A stretch of DNA of 64,000 nt from CAZWDL01 sp964632995 (GCA_964632995.1 CAZWDL010000023.1:8525-72524); one strand, 5' to 3'. Positions 17,671-26,573 are shown, counted from the first letter of the stretch. Notes: generated by a model not told the origin, from the sequence alone. Made by a program: numbers and translations.

Positions 17671-18357
17671 TTACTTCATTTCGCCGGCCGAATTCCGTTC
17701 GAGCTGATGCACATTCACCCGGTAGAGAATTTGCTCGTACTGCCCTTCGAACAGATGCTCGCTAACGGAAAACCCTTGCTCAGGGAGTTCCTGTAAAAAA
17801 GGACGGGCAATAGCCCGGGTGGGTTCGCTGAGCAGAACGGCGCCCTCGGGCCTGCAGAGGGTTTGGAATGCTTCCGGCAAAGGATCGAAGGCGCGGGCTT
17901 CGTAAGCTACATCGGAGGCCAGTACGAGTTCAGCCGCCAGTTCAGGCCGTGGCTTGCGCCAATCCATTAGTTCGAACCGGGCGGGGCGATCGACGTTCTG
18001 CTGCCAGTTGTAGCGGGCCATTAGTAGTGCTTCCTCCAGGTAATCGGTAAATATGACCTCGGCGCCGAGCATGCCGGCTACGATGCCCGGCAGCCCCAGG
18101 CCACAGCCGATCTCGATGACCCGCATACCCGGCCGGATCGCGTTTTCCCGCAGCAGGTAGCGGCCCAGAGCAATAGCGGAAGGCCAGAGATCGGCCCAGT
18201 AGGGAATACGCTCATCGCGTACGTCTTCGTGCTCCGATCCCTTTGCCAGCAGTTGGTCCATCAAATCATCCGTGTTCGTCACCAGGGTAAGCTGCAGGCT
18301 GAGGCCCTCCAGGTCTAGCTGAATGTCCCGCGTCCGGTAAGTGGAAGGTAATTCCAT
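17671..18357 (-). CDS. Class I SAM methyltransferase, METTL21/protein-lysine methyltransferase-like
   Basis: SAM-dependent methyltransferase of family 16. Motif I is VIEIGCGLGLPGIVAGMLGA, the acidic residue after strand 2 is in VIFTDYLEEAL, and the post-I region WADLWPSAIALGRYLL is the hallmark W-x-x-[LW]WP of the METTL21/calmodulin-lysine group. LASDVAYEA is the D-x-x-Y catalytic-loop equivalent. The ATG at 18357 gives about 228 residues. The substrate is unknown; bacterial members are mostly uncharacterised. It is divergent from the CPBP gene. Confidence 0.85.
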   Translation of the reverse strand: MELPSTYRTRDIQLDLEGLSLQLTLVTNTDDLMDQLLAKGSEHEDVRDERIPYWADLWPSAIALGRYLLRENAIRPGMRVIEIGCGLGLPGIVAGMLGAEVIFTDYLEEALLMARYNWQQNVDRPARFELMDWRKPRPELAAELVLASDVAYEARAFDPLPEAFQTLCRPEGAVLLSEPTRAIARPFLQELPEQGFSVSEHLFEGQYEQILYRVNVHQLERNSAGEMK

Positions 18358-18378
18358 AAGATTAGCGTAATTTCGCTG

Positions 18379-18405
18379 CAAAAGTAACAATTTAAGATAC
18401 CTTTG
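18379..18405. promoter_or_regulatory. Divergent -7 boxes
   Basis: TACTTTTG on the minus strand (complement of 18379-18386) lies 22 bp from the methyltransferase start. TACCTTTG on the plus strand (18398-18405) faces the CPBP gene 146 bp away. Both fit TAnnTTTG; the -33 boxes are not clear. Confidence 0.45.
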
Positions 18406-18550
18406 TGATTCGATCCTTAGGAGAAGTTGTCTGAAGTTTTATTACTGGCTTACCCGCGGGCTTTTGCGCCCGCTACCTTTGCGCTCTAAGACAGCAGGAA
18501 ACTTCGGGTAATTTCGGTTTGGACCATACCGGTACCCAAAAATCAGTACA

Positions 18551-19285
18551 ATGACTTTCGAGCCGCTGATTGCCGACCATATTCTGGTTTTCTTGTTCGG
18601 AATCGTTTTTCCGGCCAACGCGATCTTCCGGTCACAGCCTCTGATGAAGACCCTTGGCGACTGGTCGACCGACATGAAAATTGCCTTTTATCGCGGTAAC
18701 GGCGCTATGTTGTGGCTCATGGCGGCGGTCGTGGTGGGGCTCTGGTTGTTCGCGGGGCGCTCTCTTGGCGATTTGGGTTTTCGCCTGCCGCTGCCCGGAA
18801 CCTGGATGCAAAGCCTGCTGCTGTCAGGGGCCTTTCTGTTGGCTTACGGCATAGATGCCTGGCAGGAGGTTGCTACGCCGGGAAAGCGAAAAAAAACCGT
18901 ATCGGGCTGGCGGAAAAATACGCCCTTTTTACCTGAGAACAAACGGGAGCTCCGGGCATTTTTTGGGCTGTCCTTCAGTGCAGCGGTGGGGGAAGAAGTC
19001 CTCTTTCGGGGATATTTCATTAGCTACCTGCTGGCGTTGTTTGGGCTTTCTTATGGCGCCAAGGTCGCCGCTCTGCTAATTCCGACAGCGATTTTTGCGG
19101 TCTCCCACTATTACCAGGGGTGGAATGCTATCGGAAAAATCGCTTTACTTTCCCTGGCATTCGGCCTTCTCTTTCTCATCAGCGGTTCTCTGCTGCTGCC
19201 CGTCGTATTGCACCTCGTTGTAGATGTCGTAGGCGGCTGGCTGGCATTCCGGGTGATGGGCGAATCAGCGCAACAAAAGCAATAA
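18551..19285 (+). CDS. CPBP family intramembrane metalloprotease (type II CAAX-like)
   Basis: Membrane-embedded protease of the CPBP/Abi family. The catalytic Glu pair and Arg appear in AVGEEVLFRGYF (about residues 147-158), the later conserved His in AVSHYYQGW, and the final His in LHLVVDVVGGW. It has six to seven hydrophobic segments. Family roles range from bacteriocin immunity to prenyl-protein processing; nothing nearby points to one. It lies about 100 bp upstream of the AAA ATPase on the same strand. Confidence 0.88.
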   Translation: MTFEPLIADHILVFLFGIVFPANAIFRSQPLMKTLGDWSTDMKIAFYRGNGAMLWLMAAVVVGLWLFAGRSLGDLGFRLPLPGTWMQSLLLSGAFLLAYGIDAWQEVATPGKRKKTVSGWRKNTPFLPENKRELRAFFGLSFSAAVGEEVLFRGYFISYLLALFGLSYGAKVAALLIPTAIFAVSHYYQGWNAIGKIALLSLAFGLLFLISGSLLLPVVLHLVVDVVGGWLAFRVMGESAQQKQ

Positions 19286-19383
19286 CCGGTAAAGTTTGGA
19301 CTGAATAAAGGCTGCGATGTAATTTTTATTCCCATTTATCAGTTTTCTACACCCTAACCGTATCGAGAGTAAAAAATAATTAT

Positions 19384-20901
19384 ATGCCAAACGTAACGCT
19401 AAGCCCCTCACAGCAAAAAGGGTTTGATGAGGTGATCGATTTACTTGGAAAGAGCGCTATCGCAGGTCTTGTGGTGCGTAATGGCTGCGGGCGCACTACC
19501 ATTCTGAACGAACTGGCAGCCCATTACGATGGTCATTTAATACGTATGGCCGATACCTTTGACCGGTTAAAGGATTTTCATCCCATTCAATTTGAAGAAA
19601 GCTTCGCCGACTTATTACTCAAGGGCCTGTCCCAACACGAAACGGTCATCGTCGATGATCTGCATATTTACTTCGATTTGCTGGAGGAGTGTTATTCCAA
19701 TCCCCGCCCCAGCGTATTACGGGCTGCTTTTGATGCCGTGCTGCGCTATCTGGAAGGCAGCGAAAAGCGTCTGATACTGGGTTTGCGCCAGGATATCATC
19801 GTGGACCCCCTGCAGGCGCGCTGCCTGTTCGCCCGGATGCCCAAGTTTTCGGAAGAAGACATAGCTTTCTTGTTTAAGCGCTTTGCCGGTGATCAGGTGG
19901 AGCACCTTGACTTCGAGCGTATTCATCGTTATGTACCCAACCTGACAGCGCATCAGATGCGGTATATCAGTTTACAGTTAGAAGCAGAAGCATTGAAAGA
20001 CACAGAGACCTTTTTGAATTTAATGGAGCAAAAAGCCCTGGTCAGTAACGTCAAAACCGAAGAAGTGGATGAAGTGACGATGGACCGGCTGAAGGGGGTG
20101 GAAGATGTGATCCAGCAGATGGAAGTCGACATCGTGGTACCTATGGAGCGCCCCGACCTGGTGCGCGATTTGGGGCTGCGGCCCAAACGCGGTGTATTGC
20201 TCTACGGCCCTCCCGGAACAGGCAAAACAACTGTCGGCAGAGCGCTGGCTCACCGGCTTCGCAGCAAGTTTTTTCTTATTGACGGAACGGTGATCAGCGG
20301 TACGGCCAGCTTCTATGAACGCATTCAGCGGGTTTTCCAGCTCGCTCGTGACAATTCTCCAAGTATCATTTTTATAGACGATTGCGACCTGCTTTTTGAA
20401 AACGACGAAGACACCGGTCTTTACCGCTATCTGCTTACCAAGCTCGACGGCCTGCAGTCCAAAAATGATGCCCTGGTTACCGTAATTTTAACAGCGATGA
20501 ACATCGGCAGTTTGCCCCCAGCACTCATTCGCAGCGGCCGCGTGGAACTCTGGCTGGAAATGAAATCGCCCAATGCCGAAGCCCGCACCGCTATTATCCG
20601 CGATGCTTTGGAGCAGTGCCCGGAATACCTGCGGGAAGTGGATCCGGCGGGCGTAGCCTCGCAAACCAAAGAACTCACCGGCGCCGATCTGAAACGCATC
20701 GTCACCGACGCCATCAACCTCTACGGTTTCGATGTCGCCAAGGAAAAAGAATTGCAAACGCCCCTGGCTTATTTCGAACAGGCCGTTAGCCAGCTTCAAA
20801 AATACCGTCGTCAGCTGGAAAAAGCGCCGGCCTTTACGGCTGCTCACCGCCCTTCGGCAAAACGGGCGCGCATCGGGTTCCTGCCGGGAGCCGAGGATTG
20901 A
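19384..20901 (+). CDS. AAA family ATPase with degenerate N-terminal P-loop domain
   Basis: A 505-residue protein with two P-loop-like units. The N-terminal half has VVRNGCGRTTILNELA (residues 31-45) and VIVDDLHIYF (88-97), a Walker A with Arg in place of Lys and a weak Walker B. The C-terminal half (about 240-475) is a classical AAA module of the CDC48/FtsH/proteasomal type: Walker A GPPGTGKT (275-282), Walker B IIFIDD (328-333), sensor 1 around TAMN, and SRH arginines in ALIRSGR. The Walker B catalytic Glu is Asp (D333). No protease or transmembrane segment is present. It may be a remodelling or chaperone ATPase; the substrate is unknown. The gene downstream may be a partner. Confidence 0.82.
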   Translation: MPNVTLSPSQQKGFDEVIDLLGKSAIAGLVVRNGCGRTTILNELAAHYDGHLIRMADTFDRLKDFHPIQFEESFADLLLKGLSQHETVIVDDLHIYFDLLEECYSNPRPSVLRAAFDAVLRYLEGSEKRLILGLRQDIIVDPLQARCLFARMPKFSEEDIAFLFKRFAGDQVEHLDFERIHRYVPNLTAHQMRYISLQLEAEALKDTETFLNLMEQKALVSNVKTEEVDEVTMDRLKGVEDVIQQMEVDIVVPMERPDLVRDLGLRPKRGVLLYGPPGTGKTTVGRALAHRLRSKFFLIDGTVISGTASFYERIQRVFQLARDNSPSIIFIDDCDLLFENDEDTGLYRYLLTKLDGLQSKNDALVTVILTAMNIGSLPPALIRSGRVELWLEMKSPNAEARTAIIRDALEQCPEYLREVDPAGVASQTKELTGADLKRIVTDAINLYGFDVAKEKELQTPLAYFEQAVSQLQKYRRQLEKAPAFTAAHRPSAKRARIGFLPGAED

Positions 20902-20985
20902 GAAAGGCCGAATTTGAAAATATAGCATAAGTGCCGTATTTTGACATTTCCCCCCTTTTATTCCAGGACAGCTGAATACAAGATT

Positions 20986-21678
20986 ATGGATCAAGGGACT
21001 GCACTGCTCAGGAAAATATTCCAGAAGGTGGACGACTGGAAGGCGAGCGCCGATGGGCGTTACATTTTTCTGAATTGTTACGGATTGATGAGCCGCAACA
21101 TGATACGGGGACTGGAAGAGGGGCAATTCAGGGACTCCGTCTGGGTGGATCGGCTGATGCATCATTTCGCCGATTATTACTTTAATGCGCTGGAACAGTA
21201 CGAGCGCAAAGAGCAAGAACCCCCTCCGGTGTGGCGGCAGGTTCACGATTCTTCGCGGAAGAATAAACTGCTGGCGCTGCAGCATCTACTGTTGGGGGTC
21301 AATGCGCACATCAACTACGATCTGGTGCTGGCGCTGAGCGATGTGTTGCGTTCCGAATGGGCGCGACTTACTCCCGCCAAACGGGAGGAGCGCTATCTGG
21401 ATCATACTCACGTCAACACCGTTATTGCCCGCACGGTGGACACCGTTCAGGATCAGGTTATTGAAGAACACACCCCCTGGATGGATGTCATCGATCGCCT
21501 CTGTGGCAATCTCGATGAATGGCTGATCTCTTCGCTGATCTGCCGTTGGCGTGAGGAGGTGTGGAGTTACGCCGTCCGCTTGCTAAACGCTCCTTCCTCC
21601 GCGGAACGCGAACAACTTCGTAAGGAACTGGAAACTAAAGTACTGAAAAGGGGAGAAGAACTGATTCGAGGGTATTGA
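20986..21678 (+). CDS. DUF5995-like family protein
   Basis: A 230-residue soluble, largely helical protein. LLALQHLLLGVNAHINYDLVLAL (about 85-107) is the hallmark of a family I recognise as DUF5995, with conserved HINYDL. Further conserved-looking His/Asp residues occur in DHTHVNTVI. A metal-dependent enzyme is conceivable but unproven. ATG at 20986 is used in place of an upstream TTG. It follows the AAA gene by 85 bp on the same strand. Confidence 0.68.
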   Translation: MDQGTALLRKIFQKVDDWKASADGRYIFLNCYGLMSRNMIRGLEEGQFRDSVWVDRLMHHFADYYFNALEQYERKEQEPPPVWRQVHDSSRKNKLLALQHLLLGVNAHINYDLVLALSDVLRSEWARLTPAKREERYLDHTHVNTVIARTVDTVQDQVIEEHTPWMDVIDRLCGNLDEWLISSLICRWREEVWSYAVRLLNAPSSAEREQLRKELETKVLKRGEELIRGY

Positions 21679-21729
21679 TCAAGGGGAATTAAAAATGTAA
21701 AACCCGTAGCGCTATCCATAGAAAAATCT

Positions 21730-21737
21730 TAATTTTG
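21730..21737 (+). promoter_or_regulatory. -7 box TAATTTTG upstream of yebC
   Basis: TAATTTTG matches TAnnTTTG and ends 20 bp before the ATG at 21758. The immediately following GCAGCGC lies between TTTTG and CAAAA, making a small palindrome (TTTTGCAGCGCAAAA). Confidence 0.5.
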
Positions 21738-21757
21738 CAGCGCAAAATCAGAAACTG

Positions 21758-22474
21758 ATGGGACGTGCATTCGAATACCGCAAAGCGCGCAAATTTAAGC
21801 GCTGGGCCAACATGGCCAAAACCTTTACCAAAATAGGCCGCGAGATCGCGATCGCCGTTCGCGAAGGCGGACCGGACCCGGATTATAATCCTCGCTTGCG
21901 CCTGGCCATACAGAACGCCAAGACGGCGAATATGCCGAAGGCCAATGTAGAGAACGCCATCAAACGCGCCTCCTCCCGCGATGCCGAAACGTATCAGGAA
22001 ATCGCCTATGAAGGCTACGCCCCGCACGGGGTGGCCGTCATAGTGGAAACTACCACCGATAATACCAACCGAACGGTAGCCAGCATGCGCCTGATCTTTT
22101 CCAAAAATGGAGGTAACTTGAGTACTTCCGGATCGGTCGACTACATGTTTTCCCGAAAGGGTACCTTTAAAATCGCCGCCGAAGGAGTCGATGTGGAAGA
22201 ACTGGAGCTGGAGCTGATCGACTACGGCCTGGAGGAAACCGCACTCGATGAGGATCAGCTGCTGCTGTATACCGGGTTCGAGGACTTTGGCGCGATGCAA
22301 AAAGCGCTGGAGGAACGTGGAATCGAAGTGCAGGAAGCCGGATTAGTACGCATACCCACCCATACCAAAACGCTGGCTGATCAGGAAGCGGAAGAGGTCA
22401 TCCGCCTCATCGAAGCCCTGGAGGACGATGAGGACGTGGTCAGTGTTTTCCATAATATGGATATGAGTGAGTAG
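21758..22474 (+). CDS. yebC: YebC/PmpR family protein
   Basis: Conserved YebC/TACO1-type protein, 238 residues. Members act either as transcriptional regulators or as ribosome-associated factors that ease translation of proline-rich stretches. Typical N-terminus: MGRAFEYRKARKFKRWANMAKTFTKIGREI; the middle signature GPDPDYNPRLRLAIQNAKTANMPK is intact. The N-terminal AFEYRKARKFKRW variant is the one common in Bacteroidota, differing from the AGHSKWANIK of proteobacteria. The length is complete, with its own promoter. Confidence 0.95.
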   Translation: MGRAFEYRKARKFKRWANMAKTFTKIGREIAIAVREGGPDPDYNPRLRLAIQNAKTANMPKANVENAIKRASSRDAETYQEIAYEGYAPHGVAVIVETTTDNTNRTVASMRLIFSKNGGNLSTSGSVDYMFSRKGTFKIAAEGVDVEELELELIDYGLEETALDEDQLLLYTGFEDFGAMQKALEERGIEVQEAGLVRIPTHTKTLADQEAEEVIRLIEALEDDEDVVSVFHNMDMSE

Positions 22475-22522
22475 CAGTCGGCAGTTCCGATACGCTCACA
22501 TGCTATCGGAACTGCCTGCGCT

Positions 22523-22630
22523 CTATCTGATTTTTCTCAGAAATCCGGCGCTGATCAGACTGATCACCAGCCCTACTGGGAAAACCTCCATAAAGGTGAC
22601 ACCACCAAGAGTGCCATAGATATTCCATAT
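22523..22630 (-). pseudogene. C-terminal remnant of a DUF4199-like membrane protein
   Basis: The minus strand encodes WNIYGTLGGVTFMEVFPVGL followed by VISLISAGFLRKIR and a stop (TAG, 22523-22525). The FxEVFPVGLxxSLISAxxLRK pattern is how DUF4199-type proteins of Bacteroidota end. There is no start and nothing recognisable upstream of 22630, so the rest is lost. A 14-bp inverted repeat begins 38 bp further upstream of this fragment. Confidence 0.5.
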
Positions 22631-22667
22631 AAGAGAACGCTTCGGCTCACAAGCAGGTAGTTTTCTT

Positions 22668-22710
22668 AGTACACTGTCAAAACGGAAAGTTACTTATTTG
22701 ACAGTGTACT
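22668..22710. repeat. Perfect 14-bp inverted repeat
   Basis: Arms agtacactgtcaaa (22668-22681) and tttgacagtgtact (22697-22710) enclose 15 bp. Direct copies of cttagtac overlap both outer and inner edges. It lies between a gene remnant and the 3' end of the acidic hypothetical gene. It could act as a terminator stem or be the end of a lost mobile element. Confidence 0.65.
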
Positions 22711-22758
22711 TAGTACATAGGGAGGAATGATCAGGCATCCCTGGGTTCTTTCCCTAAC

Positions 22759-23412
22759 TTACCAATCCTCCTCCTCTTCATCCCACCAGTCGTCGGGATC
22801 TTCCTCATCGGTGAAATCATCTTCCAGGGGATCCCAGTCGTGATGCCGGTGGAAGTGATCCCAGTCCTGGCCGTATTTCCTGCGCAGATAATGGTCGTGG
22901 AAATCGAATTCGTCCTGCTCTTCGGCTTCGTTTTCAAGTTCTTCGTAACGGGAGAGCATACCATCGAGGAAGTTGCATTCGCAATATTCTCCGAGTTCAC
23001 AGTCGGAGCGAGGCTGCTTGGGGTCGCAGAAGGAGAAAAAGTTATCGGTGTTGCGCGACTGAGGGACCTCCTGCTGAAAACGGGACCGGATAATGCGGTA
23101 CTGAACCCGGTCGGGCACGCCGGCGCGTTGAAAAACGACATGGCAATTGAAAGCACTGAGCATTTCCTTCAGCGCGTGGAGCAGCCGGTGAACCTGAGCG
23201 TCGTTCATCCTGTCATCCGGAGGCAGTTGGATTTTCTCCAGGCCGGTCAGTTCTTCCAGGTTTTTGGTTGGAAGGAACTGCCATTCCTCCGATCCGGGCA
23301 TAAAAGGACCTTCTTCCTCATCGTCGGCATCAATGTAATACCACCATGGGTCGCCAATATTTTCTTGCGCCTTCCTGATATCGATCAATAATTGCTGTAA
23401 GTAGCGTTCCAT
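22759..23412 (-). CDS. Hypothetical protein with Cys cluster and very acidic C-terminus
   Basis: A 217-residue soluble protein, not recognised. Residues 120-150 hold four cysteines (FCDPKQPRSDCELGEYCEC), a possible metal site. From about 155 to the end the chain is strongly acidic and aromatic (EEQDEFDFHDHYLRRKYGQD, then DEEDPDDWWDEEEEDW), with several His in the YGQDWDHFHRHHDWDP stretch. No signal peptide or membrane segment. It stands alone between inverted-repeat DNA and a divergent membrane-protein gene. Confidence 0.65.
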   Translation of the reverse strand: MERYLQQLLIDIRKAQENIGDPWWYYIDADDEEEGPFMPGSEEWQFLPTKNLEELTGLEKIQLPPDDRMNDAQVHRLLHALKEMLSAFNCHVVFQRAGVPDRVQYRIIRSRFQQEVPQSRNTDNFFSFCDPKQPRSDCELGEYCECNFLDGMLSRYEELENEAEEQDEFDFHDHYLRRKYGQDWDHFHRHHDWDPLEDDFTDEEDPDDWWDEEEEDW

Positions 23413-23580
23413 AAGGGAAAGTTAAGAGTATTCATGGTTAGATGCAAACCCGATTGGGTATGGTTTTATTCTTTCCCGACTTTAAGCTATATTATGCGCC
23501 TATCCGAATTTCTCTAACTGATCACTACTTTGCGCATCCCCGTGCGGGCGTCGGGATGCCGAAGCGCCATATTTTAATCA

Positions 23581-24366
23581 ATGCAGCCATCGGCTTATCT
23601 GCTTGGACAACTCGTCATTATTCTCCTGGTACTGGGATTATTAAGCATGCTGCTATACGGAATGCGTCGCGCGCTCTCCCGGTTGCGGGCGGGGGCGCAC
23701 AACCGGCAGCTGCTGATAGGGTTCACCCTAACGGGTTTAGCCCTCTGGCTGGCCATACTGGCGCTGATGGCCGTTTCCGGCTATTTCCGGCATTTTGACA
23801 CCGATCTTCCCCGTTGGCTCTTCACCATGATACCGCCGGCAATGGTGTTGATCGCATTACTGTTTTCCAAAAAAATACGGCTTTTACTCCTGGCTCTTCC
23901 TCCCGCCTGGCTGATTTACGCTCAGACTTTCCGCGTTCTGGTGGAGCTGTTTTACTACCTGGGCTACCGGGCGGGCTATGTACCGCCGCAGATGACTTTT
24001 GCCTGGTTGAATTTCGATGTCATTGTGGGGATTACGGCGCCGATGGCGGGCTATGTCTTCTTCGGGCGTAACCGGTATCATCGATTTCAGGCTATTTACT
24101 GGAATGTATTCGGGGTAGCGCTTTTGCTCAATAATATTCTGGTTGCCGCTTTGTCGACGCCCTCTTCTATCCGCGTTTTTATGAACGAGCCGACGGGCGT
24201 TTTTTTCGCCGATTTTCCCTTCATCTGGATCCCCGGATTTATCGTTCCTTTTGCATTGGCGCTGCACCTGTTTTCTCTAAAGCAACTTATCTTCACCAAA
24301 CCGGCCCAACGTCGCTTTTCACTCCGGCGAGGGCGGAAACAAGGGAAAGGCAATGAAAGCTCCTGA
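23581..24366 (+). CDS. Polytopic membrane protein, hypothetical
   Basis: A 261-residue protein with about seven hydrophobic segments (LLGQLVIILLVLGLLSMLLY, LLIGFTLTGLALWLAILALM, RWLFTMIPPAMVLIALLFS, AIYWNVFGVALLLNNILVAAL, WIPGFIVPFALALHLFSL) and a basic cytoplasmic tail (RRFSLRRGRKQGKG). The last segments resemble uncharacterised Bacteroidota membrane proteins with a conserved FPFIWIPGFIVP stretch. No function is known. It lies upstream of the GMC gene on the same strand. Confidence 0.7.
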   Translation: MQPSAYLLGQLVIILLVLGLLSMLLYGMRRALSRLRAGAHNRQLLIGFTLTGLALWLAILALMAVSGYFRHFDTDLPRWLFTMIPPAMVLIALLFSKKIRLLLLALPPAWLIYAQTFRVLVELFYYLGYRAGYVPPQMTFAWLNFDVIVGITAPMAGYVFFGRNRYHRFQAIYWNVFGVALLLNNILVAALSTPSSIRVFMNEPTGVFFADFPFIWIPGFIVPFALALHLFSLKQLIFTKPAQRRFSLRRGRKQGKGNESS

Positions 24367-24435
24367 GTGTTTTTTACTTTATGAAGACCAGCTTCCGTAA
24401 GCGGAATTGGTTGAGGCAAGAACCATTAGCAGTAT

Positions 24436-26028
24436 ATGAATTCATACGATTATATCATCATTGGCGCCGGGGCAGCGGGTTGTCTGCTGGCCAATCGCCT
24501 GTCGGCTAACCCGGATCGCCGGGTTTTACTACTGGAGGCCGGCGGTAAGGACCGAAATCCCAATATTCACATACCGGCGGCTTTTTACAAGCTTTTTAAA
24601 AAGAAGCAGGACTGGAATTTTGAGACGGTTCCGCAGGAAAATCTGCAGGAGCGGGCCTTATATCAGCCCCGCGGGAAAGTGCTGGGCGGTTCGAGCAGCA
24701 TCAATGCCATGATCTATATTCGGGGGCATCGCACCGATTACGATCGCTGGGCTGAATTGGGCAACCAGGGCTGGTCGTATGAGGAGGTGCTGCCGTATTT
24801 CAAAAAATTTGAGCGGAATCTGCGTCTGCGCAATGAATACCATGGTTACGAAGGAGAGTTAACGGTAAGCGATCATATAGAACGGCATCCTATTTGTGAA
24901 GCGATGGTGCTGGCGGCTCAACAGGCCGGGTATAGCCGCAATGAAGATTTCAACGGTCACCGTCAGGAGGGCTTTGGTTTTTACCAACTGACGATCCGCA
25001 ATGCAAAACGATGTAGTGCGGCGACGGCTTTTCTCGATCCGGTTAAATCGCGCCCTAATCTTCATACGATGACCAACGCGCTGGTTCACCGTCTTCAACT
25101 CGACGGGAAGCGCGCCGGCGGAGTATTGTACGAGCGCGGGGGGCGTCAGCAGGAAGCCCGGGCTACCCGGGAAATAATGCTTAGCGCCGGCGCCTTTGGC
25201 AGCCCACAACTGCTGATGCTCTCGGGCATCGGCCATCAGAAGCATTTGCGGGAAGTAGGGGTGCAGGTGCGACATCATCTGCCCGGAGTAGGGCTCAACC
25301 TGCAAGATCACCTCATCGGTGGCGTTTCTGTCAACTGCATCCGGCCAATTACCCTCGATCGCGTAGACCGCATGCCCGCCACCCTGCGTTTCCTCTGGAC
25401 CTATCTGATCCGTAAGCGGGGACCGCTTACGTCCAATATCGCCGAGTGCGGCGGTTTTGTCCATACCCGCAAAAACCTGGATGCGCCCGACCTGCAATTT
25501 CACTTTGCTCCTTCCTATTATCTGCGTCACGGCTTTGACAATCCGCGGCAGGGCAGCGGCTACAGCCTCGGGCCCACCCTGATCACCCCGCAGAGTCGCG
25601 GCCATGTGCGCCTGCATTCGGCTGAGCCACGGGATGCCCCAAGTATCGATCCCAAGTATTTCAGCGATCAACGCGATCTTCAAACCATGGTGCGCGGCTT
25701 CCATATCACCCAGAAAATACTGGCGCAACCGGCTTTCGATCCTTTTAGGGGAACCTTATTTATGCCCGACCGGGAATTGCAGAAACAAGACGAAATCGAG
25801 GATTACCTGAGAGGAATGAGCGAAACGCTCTACCACCCCGTCGGGACCTGTAAGATGGGCACCGACGAACAGGCCGTGGTCGATCCGCAGTTGCGGGTAC
25901 AGGGCATCGAAGGATTGCGGGTGGTGGATGCCTCGGTCATGCCGACCATCGTGCGTGGTAATACCAACGCCCCCACGATGATGATTGCAGAGAAGGCGGC
26001 CGACTTAATAATCAGAGGGGCGGGATAA
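24436..26028 (+). CDS. GMC oxidoreductase, choline/alcohol dehydrogenase-like
   Basis: FAD-dependent GMC flavoenzyme, 530 residues, oxidising alcohols, choline or similar. N-terminal Rossmann motif DYIIIGAGAAGCLLANRLS; GMC signature 1 around GKVLGGSSSINAMIYIRGH; signature 2 around GAFGSPQLLMLSGIG; the C-terminal catalytic His in YHPVGTCKMG and the conserved second His/Asn pair position in RGNTNAPTMMIAEKAADLI. It resembles BetA and alkanol dehydrogenases, but no betaine genes are adjacent, so I do not assign betA. The next gene is a thioesterase 60 bp downstream. Confidence 0.92.
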   Translation: MNSYDYIIIGAGAAGCLLANRLSANPDRRVLLLEAGGKDRNPNIHIPAAFYKLFKKKQDWNFETVPQENLQERALYQPRGKVLGGSSSINAMIYIRGHRTDYDRWAELGNQGWSYEEVLPYFKKFERNLRLRNEYHGYEGELTVSDHIERHPICEAMVLAAQQAGYSRNEDFNGHRQEGFGFYQLTIRNAKRCSAATAFLDPVKSRPNLHTMTNALVHRLQLDGKRAGGVLYERGGRQQEARATREIMLSAGAFGSPQLLMLSGIGHQKHLREVGVQVRHHLPGVGLNLQDHLIGGVSVNCIRPITLDRVDRMPATLRFLWTYLIRKRGPLTSNIAECGGFVHTRKNLDAPDLQFHFAPSYYLRHGFDNPRQGSGYSLGPTLITPQSRGHVRLHSAEPRDAPSIDPKYFSDQRDLQTMVRGFHITQKILAQPAFDPFRGTLFMPDRELQKQDEIEDYLRGMSETLYHPVGTCKMGTDEQAVVDPQLRVQGIEGLRVVDASVMPTIVRGNTNAPTMMIAEKAADLIIRGAG

Positions 26029-26087
26029 GAGGAAAGCGCAGCGTTTTTCCCTTATTTTTCTCTCCAAATCACACTAATCAGTTGAAA

Positions 26088-26573
26088 ATGGAAGACATCA
26101 GAGAAGAACAAAAACAATTTCCGGTACTCCTCGATCTGCCCGTCCAATGGGGTGAGATGGACGCGGCCGGGCATGTCAACAATATCATTTACCTGAAATG
26201 GTTCGAGTCGGTCCGGGCCGAATACTTCCTGCGGCTGGAACAGGATGTGATCTCTCCTGAGGAAGGCGAGCCGGGATTCATCCTGGCTAAGCAATCCTGC
26301 AAATACCTTTTTCCCTTGACGCATCCCGATACGGTCATCGTCGGGATCCGGGTGACGGAGCTGCACGAAGACCGCTTTACCATGCACTGTAAAATGTGGA
26401 GCGAGCGGCATCAGCGCCTGGTCGCTATCGCCAATGGCGTAGTGGTCACTTACGATTATCACCTTCAACAAAAAATGGCCCTGCCGGATGAATTGCGCAA
26501 GCAGATTGAATTACTGGAAAGTATGTCGCCGGCCAAGTTGGGAAAAAAAGAAGGTGATTCAACCCAGGAATAA
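26088..26573 (+). CDS. Acyl-CoA thioesterase, 4-hydroxybenzoyl-CoA thioesterase-like
   Basis: Hot-dog fold thioesterase of about 161 residues. The motif WGEMDAAGHVNNIIYLKWFESVR (residues 17-39) contains the expected acidic residue and HVNN turn of the YbgC/FcbC group. It hydrolyses acyl-CoA; the chain length is unknown. I use the ATG at 26088 (MEDIREEQ); a TTG two codons earlier is possible. Probably co-transcribed with the GMC oxidoreductase. Confidence 0.88.
   Translation: MEDIREEQKQFPVLLDLPVQWGEMDAAGHVNNIIYLKWFESVRAEYFLRLEQDVISPEEGEPGFILAKQSCKYLFPLTHPDTVIVGIRVTELHEDRFTMHCKMWSERHQRLVAIANGVVVTYDYHLQQKMALPDELRKQIELLESMSPAKLGKKEGDSTQE

Noticed and set aside
24859..25728. Open frame of 289 codons on the minus strand
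   Set aside because: Antisense to the GMC oxidoreductase; no family features.
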